Of a stretch of 64,000 bases of DNA, positions 33,563-45,246 are shown piece by piece. Location of the stretch: assembly GCF_000143535.2 (NCBI RefSeq), contig NC_037314.1, forward strand, positions 1,116,001 through 1,180,000. Direction: 5' to 3'. Each line of letters opens with the position of its first letter. Within the stretch, counting starts at the first letter, position 1. The stretch is from Botrytis cinerea B05.10. Taxonomy: Eukaryota; Ascomycota; Leotiomycetes; Helotiales; Sclerotiniaceae. The translations under genes and the position numbers were made by a program. The notes under the pieces were generated by a model that worked only from the letters and a program-made list of their open reading frames with translations, ran no database searches and had not been told where the DNA came from.

Positions 33563-34997
33563 ATTTAGTTAGTTGGCTAGTTAGTAGCGATTCGTTAATG
33601 GGGGTAAGGAAAATATAAATAAGAGATAGGCAGATGTAGAGGGAGAAGGAAAGAAAGACTTTTTGATTGATTTTTTGATTGATTGATTGTTTATGGATAA
33701 GATGGAATGGGTTGGGATCTTGGAGATGGAGGACGGGAGTAGGAGTATTGATATATGCATATATGTACGTATATATAAATTTATTTGTATTTTATAGTAT
33801 GATTAATAGCTCTTTTTATTATCCGCCAGGTAGATAGACGAACAGGTGAATGAATAGATGAACATCTCTCCAATTTCTTCATGTTCTCCATTTTCCTAGG
33901 GTACTATATAGTCTACCCTTTTTAGATCTTATGTGTTCAGCTTGTTAAAATCTACAAGTGATGCATACACGGGAGTAGAAGATTCGGACAGCGTAGAGTT
34001 GCGAAATAGATAGTTGGAGGTACCTATGGATCGATGAATGGATGGAATCTGAGTTCTAATTGAGGGCTTTGGATTGTAGCTGTAGTTAGTTACCTGTCTT
34101 GGGGAGGAGAGAGGATAATGGAGATAGAAAAAAAGTAGAGAGATAGAGAAAGAGATGAAGAAGAGTCAGATGTAATAATATATACACCTCCAATATTATA
34201 TACGCATGTGTATATCTTCGTTAATATAGGATTGCATAAACCTATCTATTACTACCTAAGGTCTGGGGTTTTAACGTTGTGGTAAATTAATGAGGTGGAT
34301 GTATAATAATAGATTTATTTACATGCCTTCTATTTATTATTATATTCATTTCAAAAATTCGCATAACATCAATAATAAGGACCATTGCTTTAAGGTTACT
34401 TTAGAGCCAATTGGCTCGCTTTTACATAGAAGTAAAACACCTCAAAATAGAAGTAAATACCTGGTGTACAAGGCATTTGATGAATAATCCATTCAAGTAG
34501 CGAATCAAACAACACCGGCGATTACTGCAACCCTAACCCACGAGAAACTCAAACAATGAATCCTTGCTAGCGTTGCGCGAATTTTTCAAATGAATACGGG
34601 TGTATTTTTGTATCTTGATTCTTGATCAATGTGATTTTATGCCCAACCCTTAGAACATTGATAATTATCATTTTCACTCGATCATTTAAAGACCTGCGTG
34701 GAATGGAAGAGACGATATGGACATTGAGATATCACGCGATTCAAGGTTCAATTTGAAAAGTTGGAGATAATGTAGTTATATCTGATTGATGTTTCTACTA
34801 TTATAATTTAATTGAAATGGTATGTTTGCAATACAATGACTTCCCCTTCGTAAAGAAGGTTATTGAAGTACGGGCATTGTACTCGGTGTCACCACCTGAG
34901 ACACTTGCATGAATTTGCTTTCAGCACATCTTCGGCACAACCAACAGTCATTGAAAAAAGACCGAATTGTAATTTGACATCCGTGCTAGACCTTCCC

Positions 34998-35767
34998 TCA
35001 ATTGCCCAACTTTCTTACTTGGTTTACTTCCTCTCCAGTCACACTCACGACTTTGACCCCTTTCAAACCTAAATTCATGGTTTCCCACGATGTAGGATCG
35101 ACGGCTCGAGTTCCCTCCTCTATAATGAAAGTGTTGAACCCTTCCGTGGCGGAATCCTCGGCAGTGCACTTGACACAATAATCGGCAGCTAGACCTACTA
35201 CATAGACATGTGTAATGCCTTCGTTTTTTAAGTGAGTTGCTAATCCACTGTCACTACATCGAGGATTCTTTAAGGGATCATAAAATGCTGAGTACATTTC
35301 TACATCAGGATTTTGTCCCTTGAGGATAGTTTTGGTAAACTTATTTGTATCCAGTTCAAAGGGAAACTCAGAGCCGAGCGTATCCTGAATGCAATGAGGT
35401 GGCCAGAGACGTACTTGATAAGTCTCAGAAGGATTGGATGGGTTGATGATGGTGGTAAAATCTGCAAATGGTTGTTTACCTGCATGGTTTGAAGCGAACG
35501 ATATATGATTCGAAGGATGCCAGTCTTTGGTGGCGATCTTGAGGTGAAATGGAAGAGTGAGGAGGTTATTGATGATAGGAATTGTATCTCTACCATTGCT
35601 CACAGCTAGAGAACCATTCTAAGAGTTGTTAGTATAGACGAATGGATGATGAAACAGATGGATGGAAAGAGGTGATGGGCATGACAACTTACTGGAGGTA
35701 AAAAATCTTCTTGAAGATCTACAACGATTAGAGCAGGCTTGATAATGGAAGTGACAGGAGGTGACAT
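34998..35767 (-). CDS. pnc1: Nicotinamidase (Pnc1-like)
   Basis: Converts nicotinamide to nicotinic acid in NAD+ salvage, which also relieves nicotinamide inhibition of sirtuins. Two exons: 35767-35693 and 35618-34998; the 74-bp intron has donor GTAAGT and acceptor cttag. Product 231 residues, near the family norm. The isochorismatase-like catalytic triad is visible: Asp in VVDLQEDF (exon 1), Lys in TKDWHP, and Cys in AADYCVKCTA. Metal ligands D-x-H-x-x-x-H are in DWHPSNH. The oxyanion cis-peptide region (VVGLAADYC) is conserved. The neighbours do not belong to NAD metabolism. Confidence 0.94.
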
Positions 35768-37142
35768 GATAAAGTTAGTTGGGTGGATTGGTGTGATGTG
35801 TCTCCCAGGGATAGATTGTTGGTGAAGTAACTATCGATAGTAAAATAGATTAAACCCCAAAAGCTTATTCTTATCTAACAAAGTATGAACCAACTTGCGG
35901 TCCGTCTCGATGTTGCATCTGTATGTATGAACTCCAAGAAGAGAGAAGAGAGAAGAAGGAAGAGAGAAAGAGGAAAGTTTATTTCGGGTGCCGATGGCTA
36001 ATGCTGATTTGCCGTCGGGACCCGGACAATAGCCAAACTTCTGATATCTGCTTGATGAATTGGTCAATGAAAAGAAAGAGACTTGTTCCTGCAGAAGAGA
36101 TGTCTCGGCCAGAACCGCCAGGTGGACAACAGTCGGAACAGCTGTACAGGCAGAGCGAATCCTTTTTGTTTTATATCTGAGCCAGTGACAGCGCTCGACA
36201 TCTGAAGGTGCTCGGCATACTTCGGGGCATTCGGTGCGTGGGATTGACGGCTTTGCGTGGGAGGGACGGAAAGGAATATACAAGAATGGATTGGTCTATG
36301 CCAGACACGCACACAATATGAAGACGACGGCGACTGTGTGGGAGAACAATATGAAGGACGCAGAGAAAGAAATCGAATGTGTTCCGAGGGGAAGAATGGA
36401 AGGGGAAAGGATTTCTCCAAGATTGACTTTTCTCATTTCCTTTATCACAAACCATGCTTGCTACAGACGCTAACCTCCTTCAGGATTAACTCGCCGATAG
36501 TGTCACCGCCTAGCTAATGATTAATTTGATCCCTGGACGGGACTCGCAAGCAAAAAGTCAACAAATGTATCGCAGCTGCTTTCCACCATAGAGTCCCTTC
36601 TTCTTAAAGCTTAACCTCTTGCTGTGGATCTCGATGTGATAACTATTACTTGAACATTACATGACAACCAATTTCCATTGCGTCCTTTGATATCTTTCTC
36701 TTGGTCACATAAATCAAGACATCCCACCTCCAGGAGACACTTCGCCACTTCTACCTTTGGCTATATCTCATCTCTTTTTGCTCGGTCTCAACACCAGCAC
36801 ATCCCTCCTTTTTTCCTCTTCAAAGGGTGTCTTGTCGCCGTTCTTGGAGCTGTAGAGACAGATAACGTCCAGAAGCACATTGGTAGGTTTTATTTTCTTA
36901 CAAGCCATGCATTTACTCCAGCATTCTCTAGCGTTTGAGCTTTCCTTCCCGTCACCTTAGCACATAGGAGCGGGTGTCTCTTTCGTTCTGGGTCCACCCC
37001 TAATTTTGCTCATTTGCTCGACACACGCGTTTGGCTCATCTACTGACGGTTTCTTCAGATCCAGCCTTTACGGAACTACATACTCCTCTTGTCGATGGCT
37101 TTGATTTAGAATACAACTAAGCCTACTCGTACTTCTTTTACC
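35768..37142. other. Divergent intergenic region upstream of HMG-CoA reductase
   Basis: A 1.4-kb spacer between the starts of pnc1 (-) and the reductase (+). It holds a GA-rich patch (about 35935-35975) and short overlapping open frames on both strands (35831-36517) without domains. The last 400 bp are pyrimidine-rich and fit a leader. I saw no recognisable sterol-response element by eye. Confidence 0.5.
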
Positions 37143-40100
37143 ATGATTGGAAATACGCTCCTGCCCTCGCGGTTCAGGGGAGCCTCGTCTACCGCCGAAA
37201 CCAATGCCTCCCCGTTATGGCTTAACAAAAAGGCCACCCCACTTCTCCAACTCCTCTCCCGACGAGCATGTCTCCATCCAATCCATACTATCGTTATAGT
37301 TGCGGTATTGGCGAGCACAACGTACATGGGACTTTTGGAGAGTAGTCTGTTTGATTCGGTCAAGGCCAGTGGTGCCGACAAAGCAACATGGAGCTCTCTT
37401 GTTGCAGGTAACCGTCAATTGCAGATTGGTTCTGAGACCGCCTGGAAATGGCAGGCCTCGGATGTGGAAACTGTGCCCTCTAACGTGGATCACTTGGCAC
37501 TTTTGACTTTCGTTTTCCCAGACTCTGCTGCCGCCAATTCTTTGCAAGCAGCCCCATTGGCAGATTCTGTGCTATTATCACAAAATATTTCTATCACTCC
37601 CCTCCCAACAACTTCGAACCCTTTGGCTTCCTTGTCACAAGATAGTACTTTAGCTTTTGCTGTTCCCTACAATCAAGCCCCTGAATTTCTCGCCAAGTCT
37701 CAAGAATTGCCCAATTCCGGTGCGACAATTCCCACTGATCCTGACGCTCGCCAAGGACAGGAGGCAGAGCTTATCAAGGAGAAGAAGATGTGGATCATGA
37801 AAGCTGCAAAGGGAGATGAAACCAAAGGAGGATTGAAAAAATGGGCATCAAACGCCTGGACTGAATTTGTTGACCTTCTCAAGAATGCCGAGACACTTGA
37901 CATCATCATCATGGTACTCGGTTACATATCGATGCATCTTACATTCGTCTCATTGTTTGTCTCCATGAGGCGTATGGGCTCAAACTTTTGGCTTTTTGCT
38001 ACCACGATCTTCTCATCGGTTTTTGCCTTCCTCTTTGGGTTGATCGTCACTACAAAAATGGGTGTGCCCATGAACATGGTATTGTTGTCGGAAGGTCTTC
38101 CTTTTCTCGTTGTCACCATTGGATTTGAGAAGGCTATTGTTTTGACAAAGGCCGTTTTGTCGGCGTCACTCAATACTCAAAGACCTAATGCTGAAGTGGC
38201 AGAGAAGAAGCATGGAGTATCTCCTACTTCCATTCAATATGCAGTCCAAGTTGCAATAAGTGAGAAGGGATTCGAGATTGTCAGGGATTATGCTATTGAA
38301 ATTTGCATATTGGTTGCGGGAGCTGCTTCGGGCGTTCAAGGAGGTCTTCAACAGTTCTGCTTCTTGGCTGCCTGGATTCTATTCTTCGACTGTATTCTCT
38401 TGTTCACGTTCTATACTGCAATTTTGAGTATTAAGCTTGAAATTAACCGAATTAAACGACATGTTGCTCTACGCCAGGCATTGGAGGACGATGGAGTTAG
38501 CCCACGGGTAGCTGAGAACGTTGCCCAAAGTGACGACTGGCCCAAGGCCGACGGTTCCAAATCTAGCGCCGCAAACATTTTTGGCGGTAAGGTCAAGGGT
38601 AGCAGCATCCCAAAGTTCAAGGGTTTGATGGTTTCTGGATTTATCGTCATCAACATTCTCAACCTCTGCACTATCCCATTCCGAGGCGGCAACAGCAGTA
38701 TTCAATTTCCAGGTGCAAACATGCTTTCAGGGTCTAGTTTCTCGAGTGTCTTGACACCACCGCCAATGGATCCCTTCAAGGTTGCATCTAACGGCCTGGA
38801 TATGGTCGCTGAGATTGCAAAAGCCCATGACAAGTCAACAATCGTGACCGTACTTACGCCAATCAAATATGAGCTCGAGTATCCTTCAATTCATTACGCG
38901 GGACCGGCAACCAAGCATCGTAAACATGCTGCTGATGACTTTGATGCTGAATTTGCTGAGTACGGAATGGGTGGCCGAGTCGTGGACAATCTTTTGAAGA
39001 GTTTTGAGGACCCCGTTCTTTCTAAATGGATCGTCGTCGCTCTCACATTAAGTGTTGTGCTCAATGGGTATCTTTTCAATGCCGCTAAATGGAGTATTGA
39101 CAAGGAACCTCTTCGAATGCCCCCACACCATACTGTTGATCCCAAGGAGCTCGATCAGGCTGAGAGATTCAACAACTCTGCTTCTACCCCTGTGTTGAAG
39201 TTGGCAAACATCGACCCTAATGCTTCCGATAATGTACCATTGACACCCGCGTTAACGCCAGCTATAACACCGTCTACCACTGACGACGAGGACGAGGGAT
39301 TAACTATGCCTGATAAGAGTACTACTCAATCCCAATTGCGCCGAAGTCAGCAAGAGCTTGAAAAAATGCTCGAAGCAAAACGTGCACCAGAGTTGAATGA
39401 TGCAGAACTCATCGAGTTATCCATGCAAGGCAAGATCCCTGGCTACTCGTTAGAGAAGACCCTGAAAGACACTACTCGTGCTGTAAAAATCAGACGTGCC
39501 ATCATCTCACGGACCCCTGCTACCTCGGAAACCACTCATCTTCTCGAAACTTCATTGTTACCATACAAGCACTACAACTATGATCGTGTTTTGGGCGCCT
39601 GCTGCGAAAACGTTATCGGCTATCTTCCATTGCCTCTCGGTGTCGCCGGTCCAATTGTCATCGATGGACAAAGTTTCTTCTTGCCCATGGCTACAACTGA
39701 GGGTGTTCTTGTTGCAAGTACCAGTCGTGGCTGCAAGGCCATCAACTCTGGTGGCGGTGCTGTTACGGTTTTGACTGGTGATGGTATGACTCGTGGCCCA
39801 TGTATTGCTTTCGAGACTCTTGAACGCGCAGGAGCCGCTAAGGTTTGGCTTGATTCCGAAGCTGGTCAGCAGACCATGACCGAAGCTTTCAACTCTACCA
39901 GTAGATTCGCAAGACTTCAATCCATTAAGACGGCCTTGGCAGGTACTTATCTCTATCCTCGTTTCAAAACCACTACCGGCGATGCAATGGGAATGAATAT
40001 GATCTCAAAGGGTGTTGAGCACGCCTTGAAAGTCATGTCTACAGAATGCGGCTTTGATGACATGGATATTATTTCTGTTTCAGGTAACTTTTGTACTGAC

Positions 40101-40837
40101 AAGAAGGCTGCTGCTGTTAACTGGATCGATGGACGTGGCAAAAGTGTTGTTGCTGAAGCGATTATCCCCGGTGATGTCGTTCGCAAGGTTCTCAAGACTG
40201 ATGTAGATACATTGGTCGAACTGAGCATCGCCAAGAATCTTGTTGGAAGTGCAATGGCTGGTGCAATGGGTGGTTTCAATGCCCACGCTGCCAATATCGT
40301 CGCTGCAATCTTTTTGGCTACCGGTCAAGACCCCGCACAAGTGGTCGAGAGCAGTAGTTGTATCACACTCATGAAGAAGTAAGTTGCTTGTATCAAGGTT
40401 TAGGGACATGTTCACTAACAATAATCTATAGTCTTCGCGGTAACTTGCAAATCAGTGTTTCCATGCCTTCTATCGAAGTTGGTACTTTGGGCGGTGGTAC
40501 TATTCTTGAACCTCAAAGTGCTATGCTAGATCTTCTTGGCGTTAGAGGCTCTCACCCAACGAACCCTGGTGACAACGCCCGGAAACTTGCACGCGTAATC
40601 GCCGCAGCTGTTCTGGCCGGCGAGCTTTCTTTGTGCAGTGCTTTGGCGGCTGGTCATCTCGTACAGAGTCACATGGCACATAACAGAAGTGCCCCAGCAA
40701 CAAGACCCAATACCCCAGGCCCAGCAAGTGGTTCACAAACACCAGTGACTGCAGCAATGACAGCTATGCGAGATAGAGCTGGTATAGCAGCCTTGTCTCC
40801 AGCTGCTGTTCTTAGAGCTGCAGGGGGAAAGAAATAG
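37143..40837 (+). CDS. hmg1: HMG-CoA reductase, ER membrane, sterol-pathway enzyme
   Basis: Makes mevalonate from HMG-CoA with NADPH, the committed step of ergosterol and isoprenoid synthesis. Two exons: 37143-40378 and 40432-40837; the 53-bp intron (donor GTAAGT, branch cactaac, acceptor ctatag) joins SCITLMK to [14 protein letters not shown]. Product 1213 residues. A first membrane segment is at about residues 42-60 and is followed by a long luminal loop. A cluster of hydrophobic segments at about 250-440 forms the sterol-sensing domain, including [17 protein letters not shown] linker follows, then the catalytic domain from about 800: [16 protein letters not shown], catalytic Glu in [22 protein letters not shown], Lys in DKKAAAVNW and the catalytic His in SHMAHNRS. 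The Ser of HNRS matches the position phosphorylated by AMPK/Snf1 in other reductases. The last 40 residues (Pro/Ala/Thr) extend beyond the usual end. Confidence 0.97.
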
Positions 40838-41362
40838 GAGAGTGTATTTAATGTATAGAGGAGAGCGATTGCATGAAAAAATGGCGTTAGGGTATGTTCA
40901 TAGCAATGGGACTATTATTTTCAATGATATCTAGCGGAGGATTATGATGCGGGTATCTCTTTTTCGCTCATGGAACACTTCTTTTTTCTCATATTGAACT
41001 TTGTTGAATGGACTCAGATATAGAAGAGTTGTTAGACATTTTAGATTCAAATGAGACTTCATAGTCACCAGCTTGATTTGCGATTTGTTAGTACTGTGAC
41101 ATTGTCTTTTAACTTGAATCTGATCGTAGTCGAAATTTGTGTCAACTCTTTTGACCTTCCCATCACTTCTTTTCATGGAAAGGTTGAGATGACATGCATG
41201 CATACATGTAGTCAAAACATTAATTCAATTAGGTTCGCTATTGCTCTCGCTGTTGCTTCCGTTCTTCCTTTTCCCGCCGGCTATTATATTCAGCAAGCAC
41301 ATTATTAAATATATACTAAAGGGCATCCAAGCCCTCTCAACCCAGACATTACCTCGCTTCAT
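40838..41362. other. Short convergent intergenic region
   Basis: 525 bp of 3' flanks between the reductase (+) and the Vps38-like gene (-). It is AT-rich and contains small open frames on both strands with no domain. Confidence 0.55.
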
Positions 41363-43138
41363 CTAATGAACGTTTTCTCTCAACCCACTCGTCCTCAAAC
41401 TGTGTCCTGTCAAGACCAATGGCTCCTTTTGATTTTGAACATCATGCACCGCCTGTGCATTTCCATTTCCTGCACCATTTTGCAAGCCCGATCCAAGTCC
41501 TATCCCTCCATTCCCATGTTCCAATGCCTTTCTCACCGCGTCACCCACCCCCGTCGCCATCGCGCTATCTTCGCTTCCCCTTCTACTTCCCCCTCTGATG
41601 GTTCCGGCACCTCCAATCAGCAACCCCTTTATCCCGCCTCTTTTCCTCTCTGGTAACTCTTCGGAGCCGGCGCTACAGACGTATAATAAGTATTTTAGAT
41701 TTGGAACCGTTTGCCTGATATCTAGGACACGAAGGCCTTGAGATTCGGCTAGTGCCTCTATGTTTTTATTGAGGAGGAATACGCCCCAGTCGAATCGAAA
41801 ACGAATGACAGATTGGGGGTAGAGGGGGAAAATTCTTTGGCGGTCCTGTACGAGGGATATAGGGTCCTGAATGAGAGATCGCGAAGCATGCGGTGTAATG
41901 GGGTATGGGAGTGGAACTCCAAGATAGTATTGGAGATGATTGACTAATTGCGCGACATAGCCTAGAGCGGCGGCTACGACGTCCTCATCGGCAGAAGGGA
42001 TATTATCGTCATCAGTGGTATTTGGGAGAGGGAGACCGCAAATTGTGAAGAGAAGAGGGTGAGAGGTGGGTTCGATGGGGTAGATTTCGATAAGTTCCTC
42101 ACAAAGGCGACGACGATGGTCACGGATAAGGGACTTTGTGTTTGTGAGGAGAGTTTTGGAATTATTGAGATGCTCCTGAGCATTTTGAACATCGGTCTCG
42201 GCGGCAGATTGGACAGCGTAGCCGGAGGAAATGGCGGCGCGCCGTGAGGATATAGATGTTTCAAGGTCGCGCTGACGAATTTGGGATTGGTGGAGGAGTT
42301 TGCGGGATGTGGTAACATAGCGTTTGGCAAGGGCGAGAGACTCTTTGGCAACGGGGATATATGTTGATGGAGAAATATTGTTAGTAAGTATGTTGTTTAT
42401 TTGAGAAGTTAGTTGTTCGCGCGTAGCTAGAGCATCTTGAATGGATTCATCGAGATTTGAGAGGCGCATCAATGCATTGTAGGAGGATGTAGGGAGCGCA
42501 ATGCTAGGCCTTGGTCGAGGTGGTTTGGAAGTAAGATCAATAGTATATATGCCATCTACGAGCTGGAAAATAATCGAATTAGGTGGGAAAGGGTGATTTT
42601 CCAGTCGTCCTAAGAATTGCAATGACTGAAGGTTAACTTCCTCTTCGATCAGTGGAACGAAATCTTGTCGTTTAACCCATATTTTTACCGTAACAGTATC
42701 GAGTCGCGTCGTCGCAGGTCCGAATGAAGATAAATCAAAGGATCGAAAAGTAGGATTCATTGCTTTCTCTACAACTTCGCTGATATATATCGGATCATCC
42801 TGTCCCTCGCAATGCAATGTGACGAAGCTGTCTGCCATTCGACTATCCCTTACATCCTCCAATTTCTTCTGTCTTATAGACGGACTTGCCCCTACCCAAT
42901 TGGAACTCGATCTCCTAGTTCTCGCAGAAGGTCGTAGATCTCCGGATGATTGCGCATGATGCAATTGTGACTCGCGGCGTAAAGCCTCGAGCTTCTGTGG
43001 TGATTTGTTTAGACCTGCATCGTCGATTGTTTTCCCCCGAGGACGAGAAAGAGTCAGATTCCGGACGTATATACCTTGTAAGTGTCGCAGTTTCCGATTT
43101 TGAGGTAGGATCAATGGCCGCGAAGCCTCGGAACTCAT
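41363..43138 (-). CDS. Vps38/UVRAG/Atg14-family subunit of the Vps34 PI3-kinase complex
   Basis: Likely the endosomal subunit (Vps38/UVRAG) or its autophagy counterpart (Atg14) of the Vps34 phosphatidylinositol 3-kinase complex, acting at endosomes, vacuole or phagophore. Intronless, 591 residues. The N-terminus holds RHLQGIYVRNLTLSRPR (the opening of the family's BARA/C2 region). A C2-like segment spans about 95-200 (FVTLHCEGQDDPIYISE, then NPTFRSFDLSSFG, the classic C2-type edge). A coiled coil covers about 225-345 (helical, Gln/Glu/Ala-rich). The C-terminal domain (about 345-510) contains LCEELIEIYPIEP, ICGLPLPN and a YVAQLVNHLQYYLGVPLPYPI block, the UVRAG/Atg14-type signature. The end is Gly-rich. 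Distinguishing Vps38 from Atg14 requires alignment; the N-terminal C2 favours Vps38/UVRAG. Confidence 0.85.
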   Translation of the reverse strand: MSSEASRPLILPQNRKLRHLQGIYVRNLTLSRPRGKTIDDAGLNKSPQKLEALRRESQLHHAQSSGDLRPSARTRRSSSNWVGASPSIRQKKLEDVRDSRMADSFVTLHCEGQDDPIYISEVVEKAMNPTFRSFDLSSFGPATTRLDTVTVKIWVKRQDFVPLIEEEVNLQSLQFLGRLENHPFPPNSIIFQLVDGIYTIDLTSKPPRPRPSIALPTSSYNALMRLSNLDESIQDALATREQLTSQINNILTNNISPSTYIPVAKESLALAKRYVTTSRKLLHQSQIRQRDLETSISSRRAAISSGYAVQSAAETDVQNAQEHLNNSKTLLTNTKSLIRDHRRRLCEELIEIYPIEPTSHPLLFTICGLPLPNTTDDDNIPSADEDVVAAALGYVAQLVNHLQYYLGVPLPYPITPHASRSLIQDPISLVQDRQRIFPLYPQSVIRFRFDWGVFLLNKNIEALAESQGLRVLDIRQTVPNLKYLLYVCSAGSEELPERKRGGIKGLLIGGAGTIRGGSRRGSEDSAMATGVGDAVRKALEHGNGGIGLGSGLQNGAGNGNAQAVHDVQNQKEPLVLTGHSLRTSGLRENVH

Positions 43139-44760
43139 GGTGTTGATGATTTGGTGTCATGGAGCTGGTTGATGCCATCTATTCGCATTGACGGAAGATG
43201 GTTGTCGAGACCAAGCCTTGACCAATCTAAACAAGGCTGAGTGTCAGCCTTGTTGTCAATGGATCTTTGCACGAGCTCTCATAAATGTTGATTGATTCTC
43301 AACAGTGTTACGACATCGATTAATTGCATTGAATTTTGATTTTTGTGCCTCATCTGGTGTATGATGATTTGTTTGCACTGGAGTATCAACACCGTCGAAG
43401 CCATCCAGCATTCCTTTTGTCAAATGGCTCAAGTGTCTGTATGCTCTCATGCGTCTGGAGTAACAAATTGCTCCCAGTGACAGCATCGAAGAAGCATCGT
43501 CATTTCAATTCTTGAGGCCTGCAAGCTGCCATGGCCCACGACTCAGTCGTCATGTGAAGTTTTGCAAATCAAAATTATGCTATAAAAATGCACTTGCATC
43601 TCTTACATTTCTTATATTTCTCTCGTAAGCAGATCCAATACTTCGGTAAGGTTAGGATTGCCAAGTTGGAAAAAAATGGCCAACACTTTTGACTGCTCGT
43701 AATTGTTTCATGTACTTTGAAAATATTGTAATAAAATGGTCGCTTAGAAGCGATTTATATTAAATGTTTACTATTGAGTAATAGTAGATAGAACTTTTTG
43801 GGGTAATTGATTCTTAATGCTTACTGTTTTTGGTGCTTGTTGTCTGTTGCTATACATGATCCTCTACGTAAGCGAAATAGATATGGATTTGAACACATTC
43901 GAAAAGTCTTTACAAGTCAATTAATTCTTCTTAAAATTTAACAGAATCTGTTCTGTTCCAAGACCAAGTTGAATAAAAGCTAAATCTCTGTTTCGTCTTT
44001 TCGAACTTCATAATTTCATTTGCAGTCGATTTGTGGTTTCATTTAATTATTGAGATTAAAGTACTCACTAGATTTCGCTGGTAGCTTTGAAAATAGTTTC
44101 CCACTCTCTCTAATTTAAGATATTGAATTTGATTAGAATATTGAAATATTTTCAGATTTTAAATTGCTTTTGGAAATTCACAGCCATCTTGTTGGACTAT
44201 ATTCCGGACTATTGAATACTTATATATATCCCTCCTATTACTACAGTCTCTTCCCCTCTCTATCCAAATCCCCCCAAAATATCAAAAAGTCTGTGCCAGT
44301 TATAATGTCGTATCCCTCCCGAAGGGTTTCTTCACCCTGTAGTACTTCGAATCCATTCCGAAAGGATGTCGTCCTTGTTCCAACTCCAATTCCACTGCTA
44401 CTAGAACAGCATTATATCCAACCTTCTCCCGCTGGTTCTTCAATCGATATATAAATCCCTCCTGTTGCGTAATACTCCTCTTCATTTCATTCTGCTGGTG
44501 CTATCCTGCCAATAGTGGGACCAAAAGAAGGGTACATACAACCAAAAGAGATGTATGGTAATGTATGAGCATGGTGATGATCTTTTCGTTCCATTTATTC
44601 TAATTAGTAAGTCTAAAACTGTGAAGTTCCGTCTAGTTTATGTAACAGCGAGACACGTGATGGCACCTGTAGTGTGAAAGATTGTCTGGTAGCACCAACT
44701 CTAAGTGTTAATTAACTTCGCACAAGTCTTCCTTACTTCAAAAGTTTAATCCTCTAAAAT
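43139..44760. other. AT-rich intergenic region
   Basis: A 1.6-kb spacer. Apart from the Vps38-like promoter side, it is strongly AT-rich from about 43560. A small open frame (about 44305-44454, beginning MSYPSRRVSSPCS) lies here, but I have no evidence that it is translated. No repeats or RNA genes were noticed. Confidence 0.5.
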
Positions 44761-45246
44761 ATGAACAACTTAAAAATCCGTAGTTATTATCCATTCATCA
44801 CTGTCTCGGCCAACATTCTCGAGATTCGGACTCTCATTGCACCCTCAGTCAACATCCTCGAAAACTCAGACCTCCGTCAACCCACGCATCAAATTATCAC
44901 CATGGCCATCTCGATCTTCAAAGTTTTTCCCAGCTGCCTCCACAATAATATTCTATTCTTGACCGTCCCATTTGTCATTGTCGGCAGATTCTACCAAATT
45001 CAACGAAAATGGTCCATTATCGAGCAATTTGAAAAATTGATAAAAGAAAAGCAAATGACATGCGCCGTGGAGCCAGCGGAACTTCACCAAGTTATCAATG
45101 AAGCTTGCCGCCGATTGAGAAAGCATAGCGAGAGATTTCCAGAATTGAAAGGACTGGCTGGATCGACGAAGAACATTGAGTCCACAATTTTCTTCAACTT
45201 TGACAGCAAGGTCGCTGTTGGTACGAGAAGGACACGGAAAACGTAG
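44761..45246 (+). CDS. Small hypothetical protein with one hydrophobic segment
   Basis: I do not recognise this protein. The frame runs 161 codons from an ATG. A second in-frame ATG (MAISIFKVF) gives about 113 residues and places a hydrophobic stretch (NNILFLTVPFVIVG, followed by RFYQIQRKW) near the N-terminus, like a signal anchor. The remainder is charged and helical (EQFEKLIKEKQ, EACRRLRKHSERFPELKG) with a basic tail (GTRRTRKT). It is flanked by AT-rich DNA on both sides. The composition looks more protein-like than neighbouring chance frames. A perfect hairpin 70 bp past the stop could lie in its 3' UTR. It could still be a fortuitous ORF. Confidence 0.4.
   Translation: MNNLKIRSYYPFITVSANILEIRTLIAPSVNILENSDLRQPTHQIITMAISIFKVFPSCLHNNILFLTVPFVIVGRFYQIQRKWSIIEQFEKLIKEKQMTCAVEPAELHQVINEACRRLRKHSERFPELKGLAGSTKNIESTIFFNFDSKVAVGTRRTRKT

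Larger units (their letters stand above)
32693..34997. other. Convergent intergenic region rich in simple repeats
   Basis: A 2.3-kb spacer between the SH3 gene (+) and nicotinamidase (-). It contains an ATTGT array (33141-33230), a GCGAAT-like hexamer cluster (33411-33456) and a GTAT array (33483-33562), then AT-rich sequence. Short open frames over the repeats are artefacts. No gene is supported. Confidence 0.65.
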
